A stretch of DNA of 64,000 nucleotides from Laburnicola sp. R22_1. Taxonomy: Eukaryota; Ascomycota; Dothideomycetes; Pleosporales; Didymosphaeriaceae. How positions within the stretch are numbered: the first letter of the stretch is position 1; each line of letters starts with the position of its first letter. The position numbers were made by a program, and so were the translations under genes. A model generated the notes under the pieces. The model did not search any database and was not told where the DNA came from. It saw only the letters and a program-made list of their open reading frames with translations. Where the stretch lies: assembly GCA_014281115.1 (NCBI GenBank), contig JACONQ010000002.1, positions 744,001-808,000 of the forward strand, given 5' to 3'. Positions 1-11,909 of the stretch are shown in pieces.

Positions 1-1480
1 AATTCAAATTACAATAGGTACATGGACTGAGTATGCACCTAAAAAAGGTGTCTCAACATGGCCTCCATGTCCACTTTCCTCCTCCACACGACAACTCATC
101 ACCACTCTAAAAACCTCCTTTCACACTATCATGAACTGGTGGTGCTCCCACCCACCCATCAAACGACATAAAATTGCCAAACGATCATTTCCATGCTCTC
201 TCTTCGACTCCTCTACACACCTTACTCATCACCGCTCTAAACGCTCTAAAATCCACCACACACGCTTCCACGGAGTTTTTCCGCCAATCTACTCAAAGAA
301 GAAAAAGTCACCTCCCTATGCTCTCTCTTCTTCCCCACCACCCAATTATCACCACTCTAAAATGACTAAAGGACGATATCATGGAGTCAGTACACCAGTC
401 CACCCACCCATCCAAGTCCCAAAAAAACGGCACTTCAAGTCGTTTATGTCTCTCTCCCTCAAGGTCCACATCACTCGCCACCGCTTTAAAAAAAAGACAA
501 CTTGAGAGAAACTATGGAGCGAGTGCACACCACCCATCCACACACCCATCCAAGCACAAAAAAACTGCCCGTCAGCCACCCGCATGCTCTCCTCCCTCCC
601 CGCTCTCACACGATCTACCACGCTTTAAAAAATGCGCTGATTATGGGAGCATGACACCCGCGCACACCACCTATCCAGTACAAAAAAGAAAACGCACGCC
701 CGCCCGCCACATGCTCTCCTCCTCCCTTCCCCACATCATCTACCACCACTCTAAAAATCGGTAGTCTACATCATCATGGAGTCAGCGAACTGGCCCGCCC
801 CACTTATCAAACCACACAAAAAGAATATATAAGAAGCGCTTCATTGTGGCAGGAACCAGGGCTTGGCGCCCCGGACGAGCCCTAAGGCCGATCCCACACA
901 TGGATAGCTAGCTAGATGATACATACCATACCATACTACCATCTGCCCCGGTACCCCCTACTTGTGACATTCATGCTCCTCCATCCCCCCCCTCGTCCAC
1001 CACCCACTTATCACAACTGTAAAAATAAAGAGAATGCAATACAAAACACTCCACGTCGCATCAATAGAGAGCCTTCCGTGATCAAAATCAAAAAAAAAAA
1101 AATTCTCACACGGCATAAAATGGCGCAACTCAAACCCTGTCTGCATAAAGATAATGTGGAGATTGGTGAAGGAGACGGAATCCAAAGAACTGCTGGATTT
1201 GCCAGTCATGCATCAGCGAGGCGACACTCACTCACTCACTCACCACTCACCACTCACCACTCTAAAAAGCCTCTACCAAATCAAATCAAATCAAGTCAGC
1301 ACACCACCCCCACCCACCCACGCATTAAACCACACAAAATAAAATAACCCAAGCTCATGCTCTCCCCTCCCCTCCTCCCACACCCCTCAGCTCTAAAAAA
1401 AATGACCATTAAACAAAGCCATGGAGTCAGTGACCCAGATAACCCACGCATCCATCAAATCATAACAAACGTGGACATGT
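1..1480. repeat. Degenerate tandem array, about 110-138 bp units
   Basis: The stretch is built from diverged copies of one unit. Each copy starts near an ATCATGGAGTCAGT-like block, then has a CCACCCATCCA-like block, an A-rich run, a CATGCTCTCTC block, a C-rich run, and ends near CACCACTCTAAAA. Unit starts are recognisable near 125, 267, 378, 510, 642, 774 and 1419, so most spacings are 111-138 bp. From 830 to 1200 the pattern is broken, although a CACTTATCACAACTGTAAAA end is visible near 1000. All open frames here are repeat by-products. The origin is unknown; a subtelomeric or minisatellite nature is only a guess. Confidence 0.75.
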
Positions 1481-2168
1481 GCGTCCACCTTGTTGGGACA
1501 GACACATCTTCGTTACCAAAAAAAAGTCCGCAACAGAGTCGATGGCGAGAGTGTGCTCTGTCCGATCAAACTACCAAGAAAGCCCTGGAGACCATTGTTC
1601 CTCGCGACGATGTCTGAGTGTGTTTCGTTTTAGCGCGCAGTCAATATACGTTTCGATAGAAGAGTGCTTGAATGGTGATGCTCCTCATCATCGTATAGAT
1701 TACTCAATGTCCACCAAGTGTTTACAACATCACGCCAAAAACAATCTCATAATGCTTCAATCTAATTGCATTGCAGTATGCTAATGCCCCATGGGTATGT
1801 GCATCCCTTTTTAGTCCTGTAACTCCGTCGCCGTTGGCGAACCCTGCTAAATGTAAAATATGCCGAAATAGTAACCAAGACCCGTCGTGGCTCGCCAAAG
1901 AACCTCAGCAGGTCGTCTCAATCGCGCCATGAAAATAATCTTGACCTTTGCAAACGCCAATCCCTCGTCTGGTGTAAAGAGAAAAAGTCATGTCATCGCT
2001 TGAACGCCTGATGCAGATAAAACCTCCTTTTTATCCGTGGAAACCTGTAAAATGCGCCGCCCTAGTCCACTGAAATGAAATTGATCTGGATTTCGTTCTG
2101 CTGATCATATATTGTTGAGTCCGATAAAGCGGACGACTCCACGATCGCCATAGTCCAAGGAAGCGACT
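1481..2168. other. Intergenic, no gene seen
   Basis: Unique-looking sequence between the tandem array and the 3' end of the MFS gene. No open frame shows family motifs, and no RNA gene was recognised. It probably holds the 3' untranslated region and terminator of the gene ending at 2169. Confidence 0.5.
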
Positions 2169-4133
2169 CTACGACTCCTCGTCCTCGATCGTGATGCGCA
2201 CCGTCTTTGATGCGCGACGCTTCGTCAGACAGCAACGCGCAGCTGTGTTGACACGGACATTGCAGTTCCGGGCCGCGCGGCCCATGAACGGTATCTGAAG
2301 TGCTCCAATGAGAGCCACCAATGCTGAAGCCCACCAAGCTAGAGGAGTGAACCGAATATCGATCGAGATACCGTATAGAAGGCCAGCAATCGGGCTAGCC
2401 ATCGTTCGGCAAGCGGCACCCGTACTCGCCGCGAGTCCATTGATCCTGCCCAGGTGGCTAGGGGCAGGTGCAGCTTCTTTGACCATGATGAGGAGGAGCG
2501 GATAGGCAACGATCGAGGTGAGACTTCGGATAGTGAGGCAGGTGTAGATTCCAGGATAAACCAAGGTCGCCGGAAGCAATGGAAGCAAAGGGACGATGAA
2601 ATACGCCACAGGGTGCGCGATGGTTACGAGGACCAGGAGCCTCCAGACGCCGAAGATGGAAGCGAGCAAAGGGAAAACGACCCCTTGAATGAACAGTTGA
2701 ATCAATCCATTGACGGACATGATGATCCCCACGTCCTGAAGTGGGATGCCTAGTCCACCCCCGAGAGAAGTTTGTGAGATTGCCATGGAAGAGACATCGT
2801 CGGCACGCTTGTCTTGAAGGAAGATAGGCAGTAGATGATCGTAGGTCATCTGATCATTGTTAGCTCATATACCTCACAACTGGAATCGTGCGTACCGAAT
2901 GATATGTGAAAATGCCCAGTGCGATAACAAACGTTAGCACAGTCTTGGTGACAACCTTCTCGTGCGACGGAGATGCTTCGATCCAATCACCATTGGACTT
3001 CACACGCCATAGCTCATCCCGTTGAACGTCAACAGCATCAAACGTGCCGTAACTCTCAGTATTAGCCAAATTCGCTGGCGCATTGGCTGTAGCTCCTTGG
3101 GCGGGGAAGAGAGGCGTTTCTGCAGTTGTGGCGTCGAGATCGGCTTGGGTGCTCCAAGGTTGCATATCCGGATGGGTCTCTTCGAGAAGCAAGTAACCGG
3201 AGATGATAGCAACAACAAGCAGACCAGTGCAGATGAGATTGGGAAGTAAATAAGGAAACTTCGCAAAAACACCAGAAGAAGAGAAGAAAGAGGGGAAGTT
3301 ATTTGCCGGCTCCGCAAAGTACCCGCCAATCGAAGCTACCAAATCAGTAAAGCGTTGTGGGTACGAGGGAGAGGTATTGCTTACGTCCGATGATAGTCCC
3401 GATGCTCCACACGAAAGGCATCACAGCGTATGCTTTCGCTGCTATTGATTAGCACATGTCGAACTGTAGGGCCTTATAGTAGTATAAAGTGAAAAAACTT
3501 CGCACAGCCCGTATTCTCATTGTGTGCGCAGGTTTGGCTTGATGTTGTAGAGGATAGTAGTACTTACGTTCGTGCGCGGGGTTCTTGACCAGCTCGCCAA
3601 CCATGGTCTGGATCACGCCAACGTTTCCATTTAGCATACCACCGAGGATTCTGCCTGCAAGTGCAATCCAGAAGCTCGAGGAGAAACCAACGACGAGTAG
3701 GGAGGATATGGTACCGAAACAGCCCATTAGTAGAACTGGCTTGCGTCCTATTCGATCGGAGAGGCCTCCCCAATACATGCCTGTGCATGCTTCGGCGAGG
3801 GAGAAAGCAGAGATAAGGATGCCCGCAAAGAAGGGGGCTTGTGTCTCAGAAGCGCCATAGTGTGAGACTAGCTTGATGGCATACGGAAAGATGGAGGTGA
3901 GGGCGATTGGCTCTGCGACTCGAACGAGTGCTGCGATAGAAAGTCAGTCGCTGATCTTGCATTGGGTTCGGAGCAGGCTGGCGAGCAACCACGACGTGAG
4001 TAACGGCAAACACATGGAGTGCAAACTTGTGAAACGCCAGTTCGGCGGTAGACTCACCGAGCAGGAAGAGCTGTGCGACGGGAAAGTCGTCCGGATGTCG
4101 GGGGCTTGTTCTTGCTTTGGTGAGTCCAAACAT
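2169..4133 (-). CDS. MFS transporter, ZIFL/YCR023C-like
   Basis: Five exons join in phase: 4133-4058, 3930-3568, 3438-3385, 3335-2896 and 2849-2169, giving about 537 residues. Exon 1 supplies DFPVAQLFLL, completed by LVRVAEPIALTSIFPY. Exon 2 carries the MFS loop GGLSDRIGRKPVLL, followed by the helix-4 pattern RILGGMLNGNVGV. Exon 3 gives VMPFVWSIGTIIG. Exon 5 has the C-terminal six-helix half, starting MTYDHLLPIFLQ. This order is typical of fungal plasma-membrane or vacuolar transporters related to plant ZIFL and yeast YCR023C; the substrate cannot be read from sequence. The chosen ATG is at 4133; an in-frame ATG at 4175 would add 14 residues. No lesion was seen. Confidence 0.85.
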
Positions 4134-4937
4134 CCTGTAACCTGGCTTGATTCTTACGATTACGCCAACACGCAAGCAGGTGGCGGTCGTGGGGTGCTGC
4201 TATGTAAGTATCGTCTTGCTTGCGTGCAGCGTCAAAGAGGTGAAGGTGCGAGCGGGTGGCCGAAAGCAGAGGGTGGGAGATGGTATCACAGGTATAGAAG
4301 AATTCAAGGCGAGGAATGAAGTGGAGGGAATTGGAAGAAACGAGCAGGCACGAGGGAGATTGCCTGGGTAGGACCAGGACGCCCAATGGGAAGGCACGAA
4401 GGTTCTGGACAAGTCTGCGACCGGCGGCCGATCGCCCGTGCGTTATCGGAGCATCGGCGCATTCCTTATCGCTCGACGATTCTGCTTGCGGTGACGAAAC
4501 GTCCGGGCGCCTCTTCACAACACGCACGAGAAAGCACAGGATCCAAGTTACGGTGCATATAGAGGGCATTTCAACATGGCATCTGACAGAGGCGACGGTT
4601 CGGAGGTTGTCCGGAATCCCTGCTAGAAGGCTCACAACGGGTAGCGAAGCGAAGCACTAAGCCGCCAAGCGCTGCTAGCGCATGTGGGGAAAGGCAGGCA
4701 CAGGCACGTCCGGAGTCCCACGCTCCTGCCATGGTGGTTGTACGAAACTCGATGAGCAACTTCGACGTCATCCCATTTCCCTACCAAGTCACTGCCCGCC
4801 AAGTGTCCTTCCACCTGGTAGCATGTGTCAGACGCGAGGCTTCACAAGATGAGTATCTCATGCAACATCTCACTTCGATCAGACACGACTTCATATGCCG
4901 GACTGTGTCTACGTTTTCTAAAATAACAAACCGCCCA
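4134..4937. other. Intergenic between MFS gene and 2EXR gene
   Basis: Promoter side of the minus-strand MFS gene and 3' side of the next minus-strand gene. Several open frames of 60-190 codons occur on both strands, but none has recognisable motifs and they overlap one another. I see no supported gene. Confidence 0.45.
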
Positions 4938-6058
4938 TCACCAAGCACCCACCTTTAGCAGTCTCCGCAATTCCTTCTTATACATCTCCAGGTCCCTCTC
5001 CGGGACCACTCCACCATAATCAAACATCCACTCATTAACCTTCAGCACCTCGACTCCCTTGAAAACATCCCCACTCGCTGCTCCGATAGCCTCAAGCCAC
5101 AAATGGCAATCTCGATACACCTTCTTTGCAATCCTCTTCGGCACAGGGGTGGTCCTACTATCATCCCCCCTCCAATAGGTGTGGAAATAAGCAATCCGGC
5201 AGTTGATATAGAGGCTAGAGAGATTGGTGACGCCTTTCGCCGCGAGCATCGCCATGGCAGCATATCCGCGACTTTTTCGCGAACGGGTCATGCCCCAAGT
5301 ACGAATTTCGATGGAGCAGAGTAATTTAGCGGTGCGCGGGGAGAGCCTCGAGGCGAAGGAGAAGAGGGCGTCCGTGCCGGTGAAGACGAGAGACCGGCTG
5401 TACATCATAGGTGCAGCCTCGTCGTAGATTTGCTTGCACACAGCCAACAGAGTCAGACCAAGTTTTTCCGGACTGGCGCCGTGTTCTTCTCCCGCGTCCG
5501 AGTCTGAGTCTCCATCTTCGTTGGTAGGAGGTAGGACCGCAGGTCTGCGGCGATGGCCGCGGCCAGTCCCTCTTGCAGTCCCTCCTCGTGTTAACCATCG
5601 GCTGTTTTCCTCCCTTCCCCCCTCGAATAATGCACTCTCACCACTGACCCAAGGGATATACCCGATGGTTTTGCGGTAGTATTGTTGCCTACAACCGAAC
5701 CAGATTCCTTCCTTGTCTCCCTCATACTCGGCAGGGACTTCTGTAGGCGATGGAAGACATTCTGCGTAGATTCTGTTGCGCAGTTCCGCGGGCAGCTTCA
5801 GGAAAGGGAACATCTTGTGTGGTGGCCGTGCTTTGGTGGTGCGGGTGCGTCGTCGCTGGGTGAAATAAGCAACTGCTGCGCGTAGAATGGTGGGTTGGGA
5901 TAGTATACCTTCAGTGGCACGAGCTCCAGTTCGAAGTCGCTCGCTTCATCTGCATCATTTTCGTCGTTGTACACCACGTCGGCGCGTTTCCTTTTTGGGT
6001 ATCGCGATTCGGCAGGTGCTAGTGGCACCACGGATGGTGAGTTGGACGGCGAAAACAT
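4938..6058 (-). CDS. 2EXR/F-box-like fungal protein
   Basis: Two exons, 6058-5909 and 5855-4938, encode about 355 residues. A 53-nt intron (GTATAC to CACCCAG) joins KRKRADVVYNDE-type acidic/basic sequence to RRRTRTTKARPPHKMFPFLK, in phase. The hallmark is FPFLKLPAELRNRIYAECL, the start of the fungal 2EXR/F-box-like domain, followed later by LLAVCKQIYDEAAPMMYSRS, the usual second motif. Such proteins are numerous in moulds and mostly uncharacterised; some may be adaptors for ubiquitin ligases. An ATG at 6121 is also in frame, but a CTATTTACAG acceptor just before the 6058 ATG suggests a 5' UTR intron, so the downstream start was preferred. Confidence 0.7.
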
Positions 6059-6866
6059 TGCTGTAAATAGAAATGGGGTAAGTCCAGGAAAAGATGCTAT
6101 TGCTGGTGAATTGCACGACATTGACGCGCTATCATGTGCGTTATATACAGTCCAATTGCCACGGAATGTGGTATGATTCTTGGCAGGTTGCTGCCTGAAC
6201 TCTAAGCTCCCCGAGGTCTAGCACCAGGCAGCAGGCGCCCGTGATCCTTTGGCGCAAGGCTCCAATACGCCTTTGCGAAATATCTGCTCATCGTGCCGGA
6301 TAATAGAGAGTGCACTATGGACCGAAAGATAGCTCGGTATTTTGACTTGAGCAATGCCTAAAAGTTGATGATGTTGATATAGTCAGGTGAAATGTATGAT
6401 TTTCCTGATCATATTCCAATGCAAACCGATCAGCGCATTCTGGGACCAAATGGCATCACGTCCATAGTGTCACCCACCTGCTAGGGTCTCTCCTTTTTCT
6501 GATACGAGATTTCCAGTCTCTTCCTAGAAGTGCTATCGTTTCCCTCTCTACTGGGATCATCCGGACGCTTCACTTACCCACCTCGAAAACATCCGTCGGT
6601 GGCATATTTCTTCTCGGAGACTTATAAGTGTCAACTGCTGTTGGTCAGCATCTCCATGCCAGGATTGAGTGCCGAGGCTTATCACCGTGACTGCAGGTGA
6701 TTAATAAACTTAGCCGTATCGTTTGCTCACCCTCCCTCTCATCTGTTACCAATAGCGCTCGCCTCTATTTAACTCCAATAGAAGGTGCTCCCTATCAGTT
6801 CATTACACGTTGATAAAAGTCCATCGATTTTACAAGCTCACCTCGTCGTGTACACTAATTGGCACA
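6059..6866. other. Intergenic, divergent promoters
   Basis: Lies between the minus-strand 2EXR gene and the plus-strand hydrolase remnant. No coding pattern was recognised. Confidence 0.45.
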
Positions 6867-7967
6867 ATGGCACCGCTTTCCTCAAGCCAGCCTTTCAAGG
6901 CTATCGCTAGCATTCGTCGCTGTCACTCCGCCTTAACTCTTTACGCTTTCCCTACTCTATTCTCTCAGAAGTCGTCGACCTATTTCCCGCTGGTCGCTCA
7001 AATCTGCACTTGGGAATGAATTCATGCGACTACCTATGTGTATTTCAACTTCCAGTGCTTGATTCGAATCAAGCCTTTCTATGCCAACGCCACGAAACTG
7101 AAAGAGAGCTACGTTTCCGTACAGCCAGGCCCATCAAGCCTCTACACCGGCATCCTCGAGCACAAAACGATAAAGCCAACTGCGATGCCCGCTGTCTGGA
7201 TGCCTACATTGCCATCAGACTACGAATCAGCAAGAGTGGTTATTCATTTCCAAGGCGGCGCCTTCGTACTTGCTCCCGACCCCACCAAAGCCGGTAAACG
7301 TGCTACAGACATTTTCGCGGACAAGATGGGCGTTACCACACTCTATGCGCAGTATAGGTTATCACGAGACGACTCATCGAGGTTCCCGGCGGCGATCCAG
7401 GACGCAGTTAGCTTTTACAATCATGTACTTGACCAGGGAGTCCGGGCAGAGAACGTCGTTATTTCCGGGGACTCAGCGGGCGGCAATGTTGCTATCGGTC
7501 TCATCCGATACATTGAAGCTACCAAGGTTCTGCCATCCCCACGCGGGGTGATGCACTGGTCACCCTGGATCGACGTCAGTGATGTCGCGTTGACCCGGGC
7601 TCTCAAGAATCCGAATCGACGGGTTGATTCTTTGCCGTTTTCGCTGTTGAAATGGGGAAAGGAAGCTTATGAGCCTCTTAGTAGTTTTGCAAACGAGGAG
7701 TCGGTACAGCACCTCCGGCCCATGGAGCATCCGTTTTCGTCGCAGACCCCGATCTTTGTGAACGCGGGGACGGCTGAACTGTTTTTCGAGGATGTTAGTG
7801 TGTTTGCTCAAAAACTTGAAGGGGTGAAGGGTAACAAGGTTCGTTTTGTTGAAACGAAGGACGCGATGCATGATGTCATTCTCTGTGCAAGTGCTATCGG
7901 ATTTTAGCAACATGCAAGGGAGGCGGTCAGGGAGGCAGGCAAATTTTTCGATATTGCTCAACTGTGA
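6867..7967 (+). pseudogene. Decayed alpha/beta-hydrolase (esterase) gene
   Basis: The body (7038-7904) reads as a fungal alpha/beta hydrolase-3 esterase: IHFQGGAFVL for the oxyanion loop, YAQYRLS, the nucleophile elbow ISGDSAGGN, HWSPWIDVSD, NAGTAELFFED and the catalytic-His region AMHDVIL. The ends are damaged. At the 5' side, MAPLSSSQPFKAIA starts at 6867, but the expected next segment (YSLRSRRPISRWSLKSALGN) lies in another frame, preceded by TAA at 6934, and the frame must shift back near 7028. Read straight through, the ATG frame stops at TGA 7017. At the 3' side, TAG at 7905 cuts off a typical final helix, QHAREAVREAGKFFDIAQL, which stays open to 7965. Both TAA 6934 and TAG 7905 are one C-to-T change from Gln codons. 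A short functional protein from an internal start cannot be excluded. Confidence 0.7.
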
Positions 7968-8718
7968 GCCTATGTCCATGTCGGTGGTGATGTGTAGAGT
8001 TGAAGTCAAGAGAGTTCTTGGAACGCATAGCCACTCAATGTCATTAATGTATCGGTTCATAAAATGATATGTTCGTCGTGCACTTTTAGATTCTGTGCAT
8101 ATATTAGTAGTAAGACTGCATTATATGCTGTTCTGTCTATGTAGTTATGCGTTACTGTTTGCTAGAGTTTGATACACCACTATAGCTATAGGAGGGCTCC
8201 GCTTCTGTCTATCTACGAGGTACAAACAACAAAACAATGCATCGTAGCACAAGTCAAATGTCCGTCGAAGCACCGCCTATATATACTTCTCTCTCCACTG
8301 TATTGTGTAAGCTAGTCCTTTTTTCCCTGATTCTTCCTAGTAGTCGTAGCACAACCACTATCACCCCACTATCGTATATTCCTATTATTCTTATTAAAAC
8401 CCTCAACGTTGATGATATTCATACCCCGGGGCCCCGTCACCTTGTGGGGGGGTTCTCAGGGTCACGTGATCTGTACCTGAACCTTGGAACTTCGCTATCG
8501 CTTTATCTCTCTGACTTCATCTTTGAATAAAAGTAACAAGGTTTCTCTTATATTACTTCTACTTCTACTTAATGGCAAATAAACAAGAGGTTTACACATA
8601 CGTAGTATAGTTGAGTGCGGAGTGTAGCGCGAGTCATGCGCGAGCTGTATTCAACAAGAAGGCTAAAAATCGCGCCTGAGCTATCGCACCACCGCGTCTG
8701 CCATGCCGCGCACCCTCA
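7968..8718. other. Intergenic, no gene seen
   Basis: AT-rich sequence after the hydrolase remnant, then the promoter side of GatA. Small open frames are not convincing. No tRNA or repeat was recognised. Confidence 0.45.
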
Positions 8719-10297
8719 ATGTCCCTCCTTAGACATGCCAAACAAGGAATCGACAACATAGCAAAACACCGCCGCCTCAATGCTTTCATCAGCCTCGCTG
8801 ACCGCGAATCTGTCCTTGCGCGCGCTGAAGCTGCCGATGCTTCGTCGCAAGCCCGCCATGTCGACCGTCGCGTCTTCGGCAAGCTCGTAGCCATCAAGGA
8901 CAATATTTGCACAGCCGAAATACCTACCACGGCGGCTTCGGGTATTCTAAGGACATTCAAGAGTCCCTACGATGCGACGGTCGTGAAGCAGCTGCGCGAG
9001 GCGGGTGCGATAGTGGTGGGGAAGGCGAATATGGATGAGTTCGGGATGGGCTCCCACAATATACATTCACACTTCGGAGCAGTGAAGATGGAACACAAGG
9101 GCGAAGAGATAAGCGCTGGTGGAAGTTCAGGCGGAAGCGCTGCTGCGGTTGCGACAGGGCAATGTTGGACGTGAGTAGGCCATGCCGCTATGGCGAAGAG
9201 AGGCTGACGGTAGCAGCGCACTCGGGACGGATACGGGAGGCTCTGTCAGGCTGCCAGCGGCATATACTGATACGGTGGGGTTCAAACCAAGTTACGGACT
9301 GCTGAGTCGGTGGGGTGTCATTGCGTATGCGAATTCGCTGGACACGGTGGGAATTCTAGGCAGTGAGGTGGACAGCGTCGAAGGTGTCTTTGGTGAGTCT
9401 CTGACTGCCGATGGATTCAGGAACACTCCACTAACTCGGTTCTCCTCAGATACCCTCAACGTCTACGATCCTCAAGACCCTACCTCTCTACCGCCGTCGA
9501 CACGCTCGCGACTTCGCTCCGAGAGCCCTACGCCCAGGTCCCTCAAGATCGGAATTCCTCTTGACTACAACATTTCCACCCTCGAGCGCACCGTCAGGAA
9601 TGCCTGGCAGCGCTCTCTTCAACTTCTCCAAGACCGCGGACACACCTTGCACACTGTCCGCCTACCAGCGACCCAACACGCGCTCTCTGCTTACTACGTG
9701 CTCGCACCTGCCGAAGCCTCGAGCAACCTAGCCAAATACGACGGTGTCCGCTACGGGTCAAGAGCAGAAGGCAAGGATGGCACGCCTGACAGCGTGCTGT
9801 TCGCAAAGACGCGCGGAGCAGGCTTCGGGCCAGAAGTGCAGAGGAGAATCTTGCTGGGTGCCTTCTCGCTCAGCGCTCAGGCCATTGATAATTACTTCAT
9901 TCAGGCACAGAAAGTGAGAAGGTTGGTGCAGCAAGACTTCGACAAGGTGTTCGCGGAGCCCAACACACTGATCACCACGAATACGGATAGAAATGTCGAC
10001 GGGGTGGATGTTCTAATCTGCCCCACAGCCCCGACTCTAGCGCCATGTCTTTCCCAGATCGCAGACCAGAATCCGCTGCATGCGTACATGAACGACGTGT
10101 TCACAGTTCCAGCAAGCTTGGCCGGACTTCCTGCTATCAGCGTTCCAGTGAAGAACACTAACATCGCCGATGCCAGAGCGGAGGAATCAACACCAGAAGA
10201 GAGTGTCGGCATGCAGTTTATTGGGCAGTATGGCGACGACAAGCTGGTTCTAGCCGTTGCTAAAGAGCTCATGGAAGCTTCATCACCTGGACCATAG
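8719..10297 (+). CDS. HER2: Mitochondrial Glu-tRNA(Gln) amidotransferase subunit A
   Basis: Three exons (8719-9170, 9217-9392, 9450-10297) give about 491 residues, the normal GatA length. The amidase signature is complete: catalytic Lys60 in VAIKDNIC, the [12 protein letters not shown] loop with the cis-Ser at 136/137, and the nucleophile Ser160 in [12 protein letters not shown]. Further GatA blocks are [27 protein letters not shown] and [17 protein letters not shown]. The enzyme releases ammonia from glutamine and amidates misacylated Glu-tRNA(Gln) inside mitochondria, together with GatB and GatF. Introns of 46 and 57 nt keep phase through CWT/ALG and VF/DTL. The next ATG upstream (8703) is in another frame and stops at once, so 8719 is the likely start. 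The gene is convergent with the glycosidase that ends at 10467. Confidence 0.93.
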
Positions 10298-10466
10298 AGA
10301 AGAGATGTATGATAGTTGTAAAAAGAGTAAGATCCGTGTACGATATCACGATGCTCCGAACGATTTGCCGCGGTAATGCAGATTGCGACATGCACACGGT
10401 ACTGTTACAGAAAGCCACTTGTTCATTGTCATAATGGGATCGACTAGTACTATGCTCGTCTGCCCT

Positions 10467-11283
10467 CTAACTTCTTCCCACTATCTCATACGCATAGGCC
10501 GTAGCAGCCGCCGACGGATTCACCGAAATGGTCATCGACCCGCCCTTGTAAGCGAACGCACTCACACCCAGGTTCACCGGCGCACCCACGTACCCTTTCG
10601 ACCCCGCCCAATCAAACCGATAAACTCTCACATTCGCCGAACCCGAGTCCCCGAGACCTAGACTGGCCAGCCCCGAAACCTTGACGCTATACGATCCCTT
10701 AATATTATGCGTGCCAGCAATGATCTTCGCAGTGTTCACACTCTTAGTGGCAAACACATCGATATTGCGATCGTTCGATGATGTAGTCGCTACACGCTCA
10801 CCCACCATGTTGGCGTAGTACTTGTAGAGTTGCCACTCGCCGGTAGGTTGGTACTTCTTGTTCCCATCTCTGAAGACCAAATTCGCGAGATCATTATGCA
10901 GCGCGGTCGTAGATCCCCAGTGCGCACGCAAACCACGCAGATTGTTTCGTTCGAGCTGCGCGAGGTACCACACTGTACAAGCAGGGGTTTGCTCTTCGGG
11001 CCACGCGTACTCGTTGACATCGATGGGGCGATCGGGCAGCTTGTTCGCGGCTTTCAAGGTCTTGAACTCGGAGACTGTGATGTCTGGGGCTGCGGAGCTG
11101 ATTTGGTGCCACGAGTAGATGTCTGGGATTGTGTTGTTGCCTGCGATGGTGCTGAGCCAGGTTTTCCAGTTGTTGTTGTTGTTGAGGCGGGGGGCGTTGG
11201 CTGCGGAGGGGCCGCTTATGAGTGTGTTTGGGAGTTGTTGCCTGATGATTTAGGTTTTAGCTCGCTTCCATGGGATCATGAGC

Positions 11284-11318
<35 letters not shown>

Positions 11319-11909
11319 GTACTTGAAGAACCGGTGCGCGCGGACATAGTACTGCAAGTACTGCGACCACGATCGACCCCAGAACGTTTGAAGTTCGGGC
11401 TCGTTCCACAGATCTATGACCAGCCCGTCGAGCATATTATTGGCCTTGATGTCCTTGATAAGCTGCGTCAAGAACGCTTCCATGCTACTCCAATCTCCAT
11501 TATCCCCCGGATACTTGGAAATCGTCGCGCCGTCCGCGCCCCAAATATCGTGCACTAGGAGAATAAAATCACCCCCATACTTGCGCGTAGTGCGGTAATT
11601 CGAGATGGTCGAGTTCAGACGTCCGACATACGCGTCGTACCCGGCGTACCAGCCTTTGAAAGGCGTCTGAGCGCCGCCAGCCCGGTTCGCTTTGAACTTG
11701 ATGTCGCGGATGAAGTTCTCGGGGATGGAGTTGTCGGCTTTGACGCCGTTGTCGGGGAAGCCGTAGATCCAGCCTGAGCCTAGAGCACGAGCTTGGCCGG
11801 TGGTCTTGGATAGATCTACTGTGGCTGTTTGGCCGAATTGTCGGGGGAGGATGGCAGCTTGGAGTCCTCCCAGACTCGAAAGCAGAGTGAGCAGCGTGGT
11901 GGACTTCAT
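10467..11909 (-). CDS. Secreted glycoside hydrolase, GH39-like
   Basis: Two exons (11909-11323 and 11241-10467) encode about 453 residues. The N-terminus is a signal peptide (MKSTTLLTLLSSLGGLQAA). The catalytic barrel shows clan GH-A features: acid/base Glu170 in IDLWNEPELQTFW and a likely nucleophile Glu273 in IDVNEYAWPEE. A C-terminal beta-rich segment ends YAYEIVGRS. This architecture matches fungal extracellular proteins usually annotated as GH39-like or beta-xylosidase-like; the substrate is not provable here. The 81-nt intron contains a long CT dinucleotide run next to its donor GTACGT. The gene is divergent from a sugar transporter, and a zinc-cluster regulator follows that transporter, which suggests joint sugar use. 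Confidence 0.78.
11285..11317. repeat. (GA)n microsatellite in glycosidase intron
   Basis: A nearly pure GA run of about 33 bp on the plus strand lies inside the only intron, directly beside the splice donor. In the transcript it reads as a CU tract and could affect splice-site use. Confidence 0.9.
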
